A DNA stretch of 64,000 bases from Rhodoferax sp. BAB1 (GTDB lineage Bacteria; Pseudomonadota; Gammaproteobacteria; Burkholderiales; Burkholderiaceae_C). Below, piece by piece: positions 57,134 to 64,000 of this stretch. The stretch spans positions 1,694,001 through 1,758,000 of the forward strand of contig NZ_CP054424.1 of the NCBI RefSeq assembly GCF_013334205.1. Reading direction: 5' to 3'. A program made the position numbers and the translations under genes. The notes beneath the pieces were generated by a model, which worked only from the letters and a program-made list of their open reading frames with translations, was not told the origin of the DNA and made no database searches. How positions within the stretch are numbered: the stretch's first letter is position 1; the number at the start of each line of letters is the position of its first letter.

Positions 57134-58066
57134 TCAAAGCAAGTGCCTGATCTTGCATTTCCATAGCCATTTTTTCAATGGACTGCGCGGGGCATCTCCC
57201 AGCAACGCACTGTGCCGCAAAACCCTGCGATATTCGAGTTCGGGCGTCCAGTCGCCGGACTGTCTGAGCGCCTGATACGCAAGCAAAACGGCCAGATTAC
57301 CCTGGCGCACATGTTCGAATCGTGCATCCGGATGCTTGCCCCGCAACAGCTTCTTGTTGCGCTTCATCAACGCGCGCGCAGCAGTATTACCCTTGAAGGT
57401 TGCGCTGCCGGTATGCAGGACGAAAACATCCTCGGTGATCATCTGTCGGTAGCCCGCCTTTGCCAGGCGCAGGCTGAAATCGAAATCCTCGTAATAACCG
57501 AGACCAAACGTCTGATCGAGACCTCCCAGCTTCTCCCAGACATCACGGCGGATCGCTATGCAGAAAAAGTCACTTCGGTAGGTGGGCATCAGATGCCCTG
57601 TCGGATTCTGGTTGATCCAGGCACCGATCTCGAGCCAATCCTGCTGAGTCGCATCTGGTTTCCAGAGACGCTGCCCGTTACCCGCGGAATTCGTTACCGG
57701 CCCCAGCATGGCGACATCGGGAGGAGCGTTGCGTATCACTCTCTTGAGTGCGTCCAGCGCTTGAGCTGGGAACAAGGTGTCATTGTTCACCAGCAGCAAC
57801 CAATCTCCATGCGCTTGGACACCGCCCCAATTCATACCCCCCGCAAACCCGAGGTTGCTTGAACTCACAAGACAACGGACTGTCGGATGGTTTTCACACC
57901 AGGCTTCCGTTTTTTCCGCAGAGTCGTCCGGCGAGCCATTGTCCATCACCAGCAACTCGATGTCGGGATCTTGCAGCCATGGGTGCAGAGAATCCAGACA
58001 AGTCCGTGTGGTGACATCGAAGTTCCGGAATCCGAGCACCAGCAATGACAACAAAGGCTGCTTCAA
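57134..58066 (-). CDS. Family 2 glycosyltransferase, rhamnosyltransferase-like
   Basis: A 310-residue GT-A protein with the family opening LSLLVLGFRNFDVTTRTCLDSL, the LVMDNGSPDDSAEKTEAW segment, NLGFAGGMNWGG, a DxD-like NNDTLFPAQ and the WEKLGGLDQTFGLGYYEDFDFSLRLAKAGY region with the catalytic-looking ED. It resembles rhamnosyltransferases such as WbbL. The start is TTG at 58066, preceded by AAGAGG and overlapping the previous stop as TTGA. GC content drops at this gene compared with the next one upstream. It probably adds a sugar to the O-chain or outer core. Confidence 0.83.
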   Translation of the reverse strand: MKQPLLSLLVLGFRNFDVTTRTCLDSLHPWLQDPDIELLVMDNGSPDDSAEKTEAWCENHPTVRCLVSSSNLGFAGGMNWGGVQAHGDWLLLVNNDTLFPAQALDALKRVIRNAPPDVAMLGPVTNSAGNGQRLWKPDATQQDWLEIGAWINQNPTGHLMPTYRSDFFCIAIRRDVWEKLGGLDQTFGLGYYEDFDFSLRLAKAGYRQMITEDVFVLHTGSATFKGNTAARALMKRNKKLLRGKHPDARFEHVRQGNLAVLLAYQALRQSGDWTPELEYRRVLRHSALLGDAPRSPLKKWLWKCKIRHLL

Positions 58067-59406
58067 ACTGGCCTCTTACGTACCTGTCGCACCCAGCCTA
58101 CCAGCTGCATGGACGATGCCTGCGTCGTGTACGGGCTCTCCCGCCCGCTGTCGGGCAGACCCGGGCTGCGCCAGCGCTCGTAGAGCTGCTCCAGCGCGGC
58201 GGCCAGGGGCTGGGCCACGGCGGTGGGGACGCTGTCACCTGCGGCCAGTCCGGTCTGCACCACCGTGTGCCCTTCGCCGCGGATCATGGCCGCCATCTGC
58301 GGGTTGCGGTGCACGATGGAAAGGATGGGGCGCTGCATCCACAGGTATTCGTAGAGCTTGGAGGGAATATATTCCTCGCACAGCGGGTCTTCGCCGTGCA
58401 GCAGCAGCAGGATGTCCGCGCCGCGCATGCGATGCAGGATCTGGTCGCGGCCGCTCAGGCCCGTGACGGGATCGGTCTCGATGCGGCCGAACTGGCGCAC
58501 CCGCTCGCGTACCGGGGAGGTTTCCAGCTTCTGGGCCGCCGGGGCATCGATGGCACCACCGTAGATGTGCAGTTCCGTGGCAGCCAGCAGGTCCGGGCGG
58601 CGGATATGGAGCAGCTCCAGCGCCTCGATGAAAGGCAGCATGCTGCGCGAGGCGGAGAGCGAACCAAAATGGCCGACCACAAACGTCGCCCCCGGCAGGT
58701 AGGGCGGCAACGATTCAAAGGGGCGGTCGATGCCGGGCAGCATCATCTTGCCGCGCTCGCCAAGTTGCGGATGCCGGGCGCGGGCGCTGGCCAGGGCCTG
58801 GTCGGTGAACCAGACGGCGAGGTCGGCGTCGGTACAGATCTGGCGCTCGATCTCGGCCTGTTTCTTCTGGTGCGTCGTCGTGGGCGTGGTGCCCGGCACC
58901 ACCAGCGGGTCGTGCACCTCGGCCAGCCAGGGGGTGCCGGTGGCGAACTTGAGCGCCCGCCCGGCCACATGGGCGGCATAGGCGCCGCCGGTGGAGTAGA
59001 TCAGGTCGAAAGGCTGCTGGCGTGCGAGCGCACGGCCCTTGAGATAGGCCGTGAACCACCAGGACCAGGAGCTCTCCAGCGGACGAAACAGTTTCTCGAT
59101 GACCAGGCCCGGCAGCAGCAGCAGCGAAGCCAGCGTCATCAGGATACGGTAGACGATGCCCTTGCCCACATGCTTGCGCAGCACATGGCGCAGGTCGAAA
59201 CGCAGGCCGGCGGGGCCGGCAGGCCAGAGTTGGTAGTGCTCCAGTTCCTTGTCCTTTTCGCCGGACACCCCGCTGAGGACCACCACCTCGATGCCGGCCG
59301 CGCGCAGGTGCGGCAGCTTGTCGGTGATGGTGTGGCTGGCCGCGCGGCCGTCCATGTTGAAGGCGTGCGAGAGGACGAGCCAGCGTTGCCGCGGTTGATC
59401 GGTCAT
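58063..59406 (-). CDS. Glycosyltransferase, GT-B fold (GT4-like)
   Basis: A 447-residue cytoplasmic GT-B enzyme. N-terminal: LVLSHAFNMDGRAASHTITDKLPHLRAAGIEVVVLSG; middle: LIYSTGGAYAAHVAGRALK and WLAEVHDPLV; C-terminal donor-binding half: VVGHFGSLSASRSMLPFIEAL, RGADILLLLHGEDPLCEEYIPSKLYEYLWMQRPILSIV with the E-x7-E-like EEYIPSKLYE. It overlaps the upstream gene by four bases (ATGA) and the next by four (TTGA). LPS or exopolysaccharide sugar transfer is inferred from neighbours. The ATG at 59406 is preferred over an in-frame GTG/ATG at 59469. Confidence 0.82.
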   Translation of the reverse strand: MTDQPRQRWLVLSHAFNMDGRAASHTITDKLPHLRAAGIEVVVLSGVSGEKDKELEHYQLWPAGPAGLRFDLRHVLRKHVGKGIVYRILMTLASLLLLPGLVIEKLFRPLESSWSWWFTAYLKGRALARQQPFDLIYSTGGAYAAHVAGRALKFATGTPWLAEVHDPLVVPGTTPTTTHQKKQAEIERQICTDADLAVWFTDQALASARARHPQLGERGKMMLPGIDRPFESLPPYLPGATFVVGHFGSLSASRSMLPFIEALELLHIRRPDLLAATELHIYGGAIDAPAAQKLETSPVRERVRQFGRIETDPVTGLSGRDQILHRMRGADILLLLHGEDPLCEEYIPSKLYEYLWMQRPILSIVHRNPQMAAMIRGEGHTVVQTGLAAGDSVPTAVAQPLAAALEQLYERWRSPGLPDSGRESPYTTQASSMQLVGWVRQVRKRPV

Positions 59407-60539
59407 GGGGAATCGGGGGAAAGAACCTGCTGGTAGAGCGCTTCGTATTCTATCGCGGCCCTCTCCCATGTATGGGCCTGCGCGAACGCCAGGCCGTGCT
59501 GGCGCAGATGGTCGGCCAGCTCGGATGTGTCAAGGACGGAACGCAGCAGCCGGGCCAGGTCTGCACTGTTGCGCGGGTCATGCAGCAGCAGGGCTTCGCG
59601 CCCATCCTGCAGCTCGCGCGAGATGCCACAGTGCACCGGGCCGCTGACCACCACGGGCAGGCCATGCGACATGGCTTCCAGCACCACCATGGCAAAGCTG
59701 TCTTCCAGGGTCGGGTGCACCAGGCAGTCAGCCGCGCGGTAGGCCGGCACCAGGTCGTCCAGGGAACCCAGGAAATGCACACGCGAGGCCAGCCCGAGCT
59801 CCCGGGCCTGCTGCTCATACCGCGGAATGGAGGCCGGCTTGCCGGCCACGGCCAACTGCACCTCGGCCGGCAGCAGGGCCAGGGCCTTGAGCAGCGCATC
59901 CAGGCCCTTGCGCTTGTAGTCGTTGGCAACGAAGAGCAGCAGCGGCACGTCGAACGGCAGGTCGAGCTTGCGACGGGCCACCGTGCGTGTCATCGTGTCC
60001 TGCTGCAGCTGGGTGCCCGGCGTGATGACGCTCAGGTGCTTGCGGCAAGCGGGGTAGGCCAGCTCGCATTCCTGGCGCAGCAGGGTGGACGTGGCCACGA
60101 TGCGCCGCTCACGGGCACGCCGGAACCTCGCGCCTTCCAGCCAGACATAGGTGGCCAGCCGCGGGCTGGTCCACACCTTGAGCCAGGCCCAGGCCCGCTG
60201 CCAGCCGCGCTTGCCCTGCAGCAGGTTGTAGCGCAAGGGCCGCACGTGGATGGTCTGCACCTGGCCATGCCAGGTGTTCTCATGGGAGTGCACCACGTCA
60301 AAGCCCTTGCGGGTCAACCACCAGCTGGACAGGGCAAAGAGCAGCTGGTTGAGCCAGCGTGGTTTCTGCCCCAGGCAGAACACCCGGTGGTAGGTCACGC
60401 CCGGCACGGGCTCATTGCTTTCCTGGGCAAAAACGTGAAGCTCGTGCCGACCGGCCAACTCTTCGGCAATCGACACCGCGTAGCTTTCGGCGCCGCCGGC
60501 GGTGCGGGAGAAGATGCGGTTGATGATGGCGATGCGCAT
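59403..60539 (-). CDS. Glycosyltransferase family 4 (WaaG-like)
   Basis: A 378-residue GT-B protein like WaaG/RfaG, which adds the first glucose of the LPS outer core. The start MRIAIINRIFSRTAGGAESYAVSIAEEL is close to WaaG. It has FDVVHSHENTWHGQVQTIHVRP, LLLFVANDYKRKGLDALLKALA and the donor site DCLVHPTLEDSFAMVVLEAMSHGLPVVVSG with the E-x7-E motif. It is the first gene of the minus-strand glycosyltransferase run and is 12 bp after the rng stop. The assignment to glucose transfer is by similarity pattern only. Confidence 0.85.
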   Translation of the reverse strand: MRIAIINRIFSRTAGGAESYAVSIAEELAGRHELHVFAQESNEPVPGVTYHRVFCLGQKPRWLNQLLFALSSWWLTRKGFDVVHSHENTWHGQVQTIHVRPLRYNLLQGKRGWQRAWAWLKVWTSPRLATYVWLEGARFRRARERRIVATSTLLRQECELAYPACRKHLSVITPGTQLQQDTMTRTVARRKLDLPFDVPLLLFVANDYKRKGLDALLKALALLPAEVQLAVAGKPASIPRYEQQARELGLASRVHFLGSLDDLVPAYRAADCLVHPTLEDSFAMVVLEAMSHGLPVVVSGPVHCGISRELQDGREALLLHDPRNSADLARLLRSVLDTSELADHLRQHGLAFAQAHTWERAAIEYEALYQQVLSPDSP

Positions 60540-60551
60540 GGATCAGGACGC

Positions 60552-62030
60552 TCACAGCAGCACGATGTCGTACTGCTCCTGCCACATCGAGGCCTCGCTT
60601 TGCAGCGAGATCGGTTTGCCGATGAAGTCGGAGAGGCCGGCCATGTGCTGGCTTTCCTCGTCCAGCAGCAGCTCTATCACCTGCGGTGCGGCCACCACGC
60701 GGAACTCGCGCGGGTTGAACTGGCGCGCCTCGCGCAGGATCTCGCGCAGGATGTCGTAGGCCACACTGCGCGCGGTCTTGACGATGCCCTTGCCGGTGCA
60801 GCTCGGGCAGGGTTCGCAAAGCATGTGGGCCAGCGACTCGCGCGTGCGCTTGCGGGTCATCTCCAGCAGGCCCAGTTGCGAGAAGCCGCCCAGCATGGTC
60901 TTGACCCGGTCGCGCGCGAGCTGTTTGCGGAACTCGGCCAGCACCGCCTCGCGGTGGTCCTCGCGCGTCATGTCGATGAAGTCGGCAATGATGATGCCAC
61001 CCAGGTTGCGCAGGCGCAGCTGGCGGGCAATGGCACCAGCCGCCTCCAGGTTGGTCTTGAAGATGGTGTCGTCGAAATTGCGGGCACCCACAAAACCGCC
61101 GGTGTTTACATCCACGGTGGTCAGCGCCTCGGTCTGGTCCACGATCAGGTAACCGCCGGACTTCAGTTCCACGCGCCGGCCCAGGGCCTTGGCAATCTCC
61201 TCGTCGATCCCGAACAGGTCGAAGATCGGCCGCTCGCCCTTGTAGTGCTGCAGTTTGCCCGCTGCCGCCGGCATGAATTCCATGCCGAAGGCGTGCAGGG
61301 CCTCGAACTGCTCGCGCGAATCGACCTTGATCGTCACCGTGTGCTCGCTGACCAGGTCGCGCAGCACACGCTGCAGCAGGTTCAGGTCCTGGTGCAACAG
61401 GGATTTCGGGGGCAGGCGCATCGATGCGTCCTTGATGCGGGCCCAGGTCTTGCGCAGGTAGGCGATGTCCTCGCCCAGTTCGGCGTCGCTGGAGTCTTCG
61501 CCATTGGTACGCAGGATGAAACCACCGCCGGGCTCGCCCACCAGTTTCTGCAGCCGCGTGCGCAGCTCGTCGCGCTGGGCCAGCGGGATCTTCTGCGACA
61601 CGCCGATGTGGTCATCCTGCGGCAGGAAGACCAGCAGGCGCCCGGCGATGCTGACCTGGGTGGACAGGCGCGCGCCCTTGGTGCCGATCGGGTCCTTGAT
61701 GACCTGCACCATCAGGGCCTGGCCCTCGAAGACCTGCTTCTCGATCGGCACCTGGGGCTGCGAGGCGCGCGAGGCACTGAGCGACTCGCCTTCGGCTGGC
61801 GGGTGCCAGACGTCCGCGACGTGCAGGAAGGCGGCCTTGTCCAGGCCGATGTCGATGAAGGCCGACTGCATGCCGGGCAGCACACGCGAGACCTTGCCCA
61901 GGTAGATATTGCCCACCAGGCCGCGCTCGCTGGCGCGCTCCACATGCAGTTCCTGCACGGCGGCGTTTTCCACCACGGCCACCCGCGTCTCCTGCGGCGA
62001 CCAGTTGATCAGGATGTCTTCTTGTGACAC
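60552..62030 (-). CDS. rng: Rng, ribonuclease G
   Basis: RNase G processes the 5' end of 16S rRNA and degrades some mRNAs. The 492-residue protein has an S1 domain (about 35-125), an RNase H-like part, the DNase I-like catalytic part with magnesium aspartates in LTTVDVNTGGFVG and GGIIIADFIDM, the zinc-link CEPCPSCTGKG (CPxC), and the small C-terminal domain. It lacks the long degradosome tail of RNase E. The start is GTG at 62030, giving VSQEDILINWSPQETRVA, the conserved beginning; a longer frame to 62171 overlaps maf. It follows maf in the standard maf-rng order. Confidence 0.95.
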   Translation of the reverse strand: MSQEDILINWSPQETRVAVVENAAVQELHVERASERGLVGNIYLGKVSRVLPGMQSAFIDIGLDKAAFLHVADVWHPPAEGESLSASRASQPQVPIEKQVFEGQALMVQVIKDPIGTKGARLSTQVSIAGRLLVFLPQDDHIGVSQKIPLAQRDELRTRLQKLVGEPGGGFILRTNGEDSSDAELGEDIAYLRKTWARIKDASMRLPPKSLLHQDLNLLQRVLRDLVSEHTVTIKVDSREQFEALHAFGMEFMPAAAGKLQHYKGERPIFDLFGIDEEIAKALGRRVELKSGGYLIVDQTEALTTVDVNTGGFVGARNFDDTIFKTNLEAAGAIARQLRLRNLGGIIIADFIDMTREDHREAVLAEFRKQLARDRVKTMLGGFSQLGLLEMTRKRTRESLAHMLCEPCPSCTGKGIVKTARSVAYDILREILREARQFNPREFRVVAAPQVIELLLDEESQHMAGLSDFIGKPISLQSEASMWQEQYDIVLL

Positions 62031-62043
62031 TTTGAGTCGCAAT

Positions 62044-62646
62044 CTAGATTTTGAAACCGAATGCTTGCAGCAATTGTGCCGTCTCGTGCATGGGCAGTCC
62101 CATGATGCCAGAGTAGCTGCCCGAGATATGCGAAATGAAGGCCGCCGCCCTGCCCTGCACCGCATAGGCACCGGCCTTGCCCATGGGCTCGCCGCTGGTC
62201 ACGTAGGCGGCGATCTGCTGGCGGCTCAGCGCGGCAAAGGTGACGCGCGAAGTGCTGAGGGCCTGCACGCGCCGGCGTGCAGTCCCGATGGCCACGGCCG
62301 TCAGCACGCGGTGGCTCTGGCCGGACAGTTCTGCCAGCATGCGCCGGGCATCGGCCGCATCTTCGGGCTTGCCGTAAATGGTGCGCCCCAAGGCCACCGT
62401 GGTGTCCGAGCACAGCACGGGCGCTGCCGGCAGGCCACGGCGCTTGAGGCGTGCCAGGGCGGCGTCCAGCTTGAGCTGGGTGACGCGCTGCACGTAGGCC
62501 GCCGGGGCCTCGCCTGGCTTAAAGGCTTCCAGTGCCTCGGCGTCCTCGTCGGGGTCCGGCAGCAGCAGTTCGTGTCGCACGCCCAGTTGCTCCAGCAGCT
62601 GACGACGGCGTGGGCTCTGGGAAGCGAGATAAATAAAGTCAGCCAT
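62044..62646 (-). CDS. maf: Maf, nucleoside triphosphate pyrophosphatase
   Basis: Maf proteins hydrolyse dTTP/UTP or modified nucleotides to monophosphates. The 200-residue protein has the start [19 protein letters not shown], the [11 protein letters not shown] segment (catalytic Asp), [17 protein letters not shown] and [30 protein letters not shown] near the end. The QGRAA and SxxR pattern fits the YhdE/Maf subgroup. The ATG at 62646 is preferred over an upstream in-frame frame to 62724 that lies in the GC-rich repeat. It sits between rlmH and rng. Confidence 0.93.
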   Translation of the reverse strand: MADFIYLASQSPRRRQLLEQLGVRHELLLPDPDEDAEALEAFKPGEAPAAYVQRVTQLKLDAALARLKRRGLPAAPVLCSDTTVALGRTIYGKPEDAADARRMLAELSGQSHRVLTAVAIGTARRRVQALSTSRVTFAALSRQQIAAYVTSGEPMGKAGAYAVQGRAAAFISHISGSYSGIMGLPMHETAQLLQAFGFKI

Positions 62647-62660
62647 AAAAGACCTTGAGC

Positions 62661-62735
62661 GCCGCCGGGCCGCCCCAAGGCGCGAGGGCCCCCTCGGGGG
62701 GCAGCGCAGTACACGAAGTGACAAGCGTGGGGGCC
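62661..62735. repeat. GC-rich intergenic repeat of the Comamonadaceae type
   Basis: Between rlmH and maf lies GCCGGGCCGCCCCAAGGCG then GAGGGCCCCCTCGGGGGGCAG and, after a variable part, GCGTGGGGGCC. The core forms a hairpin GCCCCC/GGGGGC. I recall near-identical strings scattered between genes in Comamonadaceae genomes; this comes from memory, not a search. One copy is seen in the window. Confidence 0.5.
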
Positions 62736-62739
62736 ATAT

Positions 62740-63207
62740 TCATTCGCGGTGATAGGGATGGTTGGCGTTGATGGACCAGGCCCGATAAAGCTGCTCGACC
62801 AGCAGCACACGCACCATGGCGTGCGGCAGGGTCAGGTCCGAGAGGCGGATGCGTTCGTGCGCGGCCTGGCGGAAGGCCGTCTCCAGCCCGTCGGGCCCGC
62901 CGATGACCAGGGCCACGTCGCCCCCGCCCAGCTGCCAGTCCTTGAGTTTTCCCGCCAGCGCCATGGTGCTCAGCGTAGTGCCCCGCTCGTCCAGAGCGAC
63001 GATGCGGGTGCCCTTGGGAATCGCTTCCTCGATGCGCTTGCGCTCGGCCGCCATCAGCTGCTCCACGGTCCTGGAGCCCCGTGGCTCGGTCTTGACGGCC
63101 TTGAGCTCGACCCGCAACTCCGGCGGGAAACGCTTGGCGTAGTCGTCCCAGGCCGTCTGCGCCCAGTCGGGCACACGCTGGCCGACCGCGACGATCAGCA
63201 GCTTCAC
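62740..63207 (-). CDS. rlmH: RlmH, 23S rRNA pseudouridine-1915 N3-methyltransferase
   Basis: RlmH methylates pseudouridine 1915 in helix 69 of 23S rRNA. The 155-residue SPOUT-class enzyme has the start [40 protein letters not shown] and the trefoil-knot SAM site [11 protein letters not shown] with [22 protein letters not shown] and the C-terminal NANHPYHRE. The start codon is GTG at 63207 overlapping the rsfS stop (GTGA), the standard rsfS-rlmH coupling. Conserved and complete. Confidence 0.96.
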   Translation of the reverse strand: MKLLIVAVGQRVPDWAQTAWDDYAKRFPPELRVELKAVKTEPRGSRTVEQLMAAERKRIEEAIPKGTRIVALDERGTTLSTMALAGKLKDWQLGGGDVALVIGGPDGLETAFRQAAHERIRLSDLTLPHAMVRVLLVEQLYRAWSINANHPYHRE

Positions 63208-63947
63208 CGCGCCTTGCGGGTCGCCGTCTTCTTCGCCGGGGCCTTAGCCGCCTTGCTGGCCGGCTTGGCGGCGGTCTTGGCCGCCGTCTTTTTGGCCGGC
63301 GCCTTGGCCGCATTCACCTTCACGGTCTTGATCGGGGCCTTGGCCGTGGTCTTGGCGGCGGGGGCCTTGGCCGCGACCGTCTTCCTGGCCGCCGGCTTGC
63401 CCGCCGCCTTCTTGCGATCGGCCGCCTTCTTCTCCTCGGCCTTCTTCAGCTGGGCGCGTGAGGGATAGGCCTCGGCCACGCCCTGCTTGGCCGCGCTGGC
63501 GCGGCGCAGGCTGCCGGTCTTGGCGGGGGCGGCGGCCTTGGCGGGTGCCTTGTCGACCACCTTGGCGGCCGGCTTGTCGGCACCGAACTTCAGGCGCACC
63601 GGGGTCTCGCCCCACAGGTCTTCCAGGTGGTAGTACTGGCGGATGGCCGGCTGCATGATGTGCACCACGGCGGCGCCGCAGTCCACGATGATCCACTCGC
63701 CGTTCTCTTCACCTTCCATGCGCGGTTTGGCAAAACCGGCATCGCGCACGGCGTCACGCACGCTGGCCGCCAGCGCCTTGGTCTGGCGATTGGATGTACC
63801 GGAGGCCACCATCACACGCTCGAACAACGCCGAGAGCTTCTCGGTATTGAACACCTGGATGTCCTGGGCCTTCACGTCCTCCAGGCCATCGATGATGGCG
63901 CGCTGGAGTTTCTGGATGTCTTTTTTGGCGGCGGTTTCGGTGGTCAT
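63204..63947 (-). CDS. rsfS: RsfS, ribosomal silencing factor, with a Lys/Ala-rich C-terminal tail
   Basis: RsfS binds ribosomal protein uL14 and blocks subunit joining in starvation. Residues about 1-125 are the DUF143/Iojap domain: [80 protein letters not shown]. The remaining 120 or so residues are a low-complexity tail of AAK, PAK and KTAAK runs like histone H1/AlgP tails. E. coli RsfS stops near residue 105, so the tail more than doubles the protein. Its start overlaps the nadD stop (TGATG) and it overlaps rlmH. Confidence 0.9.
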   Translation of the reverse strand: MTTETAAKKDIQKLQRAIIDGLEDVKAQDIQVFNTEKLSALFERVMVASGTSNRQTKALAASVRDAVRDAGFAKPRMEGEENGEWIIVDCGAAVVHIMQPAIRQYYHLEDLWGETPVRLKFGADKPAAKVVDKAPAKAAAPAKTGSLRRASAAKQGVAEAYPSRAQLKKAEEKKAADRKKAAGKPAARKTVAAKAPAAKTTAKAPIKTVKVNAAKAPAKKTAAKTAAKPASKAAKAPAKKTATRKAR

Positions 63948-64000
63948 CAGGTGCTTTGGTAGAGGTGATTGTCTTCAATATAGCGCGCAACGGCGGGGCT
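63947..64000 (-). CDS. nadD: NadD, 3' end only: nicotinate-nucleotide adenylyltransferase
   Basis: The last 17 codons of a minus-strand gene enter from the right edge: PAVARYIEDNHLYQST then TGA at 63947-63949. The PxxVxxYIxxxxLY pattern is the C-terminal end of NadD, and nadD-rsfS-rlmH is the standard order. The stop overlaps the rsfS ATG. Only the tail is visible, so the call relies mainly on gene order. Confidence 0.65.
   Translation of the reverse strand, partial: SPAVARYIEDNHLYQST

Noticed and set aside
59472..62027. An 851-codon open frame antisense to the family 4 glycosyltransferase and rng
   Set aside because: Both opposite-strand genes are complete and motif-bearing; the antisense product has no family features.

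Overview
The window is a dense, high-GC stretch of bacterial chromosome made almost entirely of housekeeping and cell-envelope genes. Gene content and order point to a betaproteobacterium of the order Burkholderiales, most likely Comamonadaceae or a close relative. The supporting features are the cysH-cysD-cysN order, thiO-thiS-thiG-thiE with a nearby thiD, dapC-dapD-pilU-dapE-prmB, nadD-rsfS-rlmH-maf-rng, smc-zipA-ligA, and a GC-rich intergenic repeat of a type I recall from Comamonadaceae. Taxonomy is inferred; no rRNA gene lies in the window. No CRISPR array, complete insertion sequence or prophage was seen.

Layout. 1-3.9 kb: sulfate activation (3' end of cysH, cysD, cysN), then a 7Fe ferredoxin and a ferredoxin-NADP reductase closed by a strong terminator. 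3.9-8.0 kb: thiamine synthesis. A TPP riboswitch on the plus strand points through thiD, which is on the minus strand, towards thiO-thiS-thiG-thiE. 8.4-13.3 kb: six exported or outer-membrane proteins including LpoB and YcfL. 13.3-15.8 kb: a cyclic-nucleotide-binding protein and a diguanylate cyclase. 15.9-24.8 kb: purL, map, glnD, def and a DUF454 membrane protein, with a 340-bp MITE-like structured repeat filling the def/DUF454 intergenic space. 24.8-27.7 kb: a chemoreceptor and two unrecognised membrane proteins. 27.8-34.4 kb: smc-zipA-ligA. 34.6-36.2 kb: a PilZ and an MHYT protein. 36.2-43.5 kb: lysine/diaminopimelate synthesis with pilU, prmB and an ABC-F ATPase. 43.8-45.1 kb: two tRNA loci (Lys-CUU; Lys-UUU plus Asn) enclosing an exported protein built of 7.5 fourteen-residue repeats. 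45.2-49.7 kb: tcdA, a YeeE/YedE transporter, cpoB, pal and tolB. 49.7-60.5 kb: lipopolysaccharide genes (glycosyltransferases, msbA, deacetylase, methyltransferase, O-antigen ligase). 60.5-64 kb: rng, maf, rlmH, rsfS and the 3' end of nadD.

How the parts work together. Envelope construction dominates: lipid A flipping (MsbA), O-antigen ligation and glycosyl transfer, Tol-Pal, LpoB-type control of peptidoglycan synthesis, diaminopimelate supply, and ZipA for division. The observations most worth following are the riboswitch-driven antisense arrangement over thiD, the heptad-repeat exported protein behind a well-spaced FNR-type site, a one-base frameshift in the normally essential msbA at a G tract, and the structured MITE that supplies the whole def/DUF454 intergenic region.
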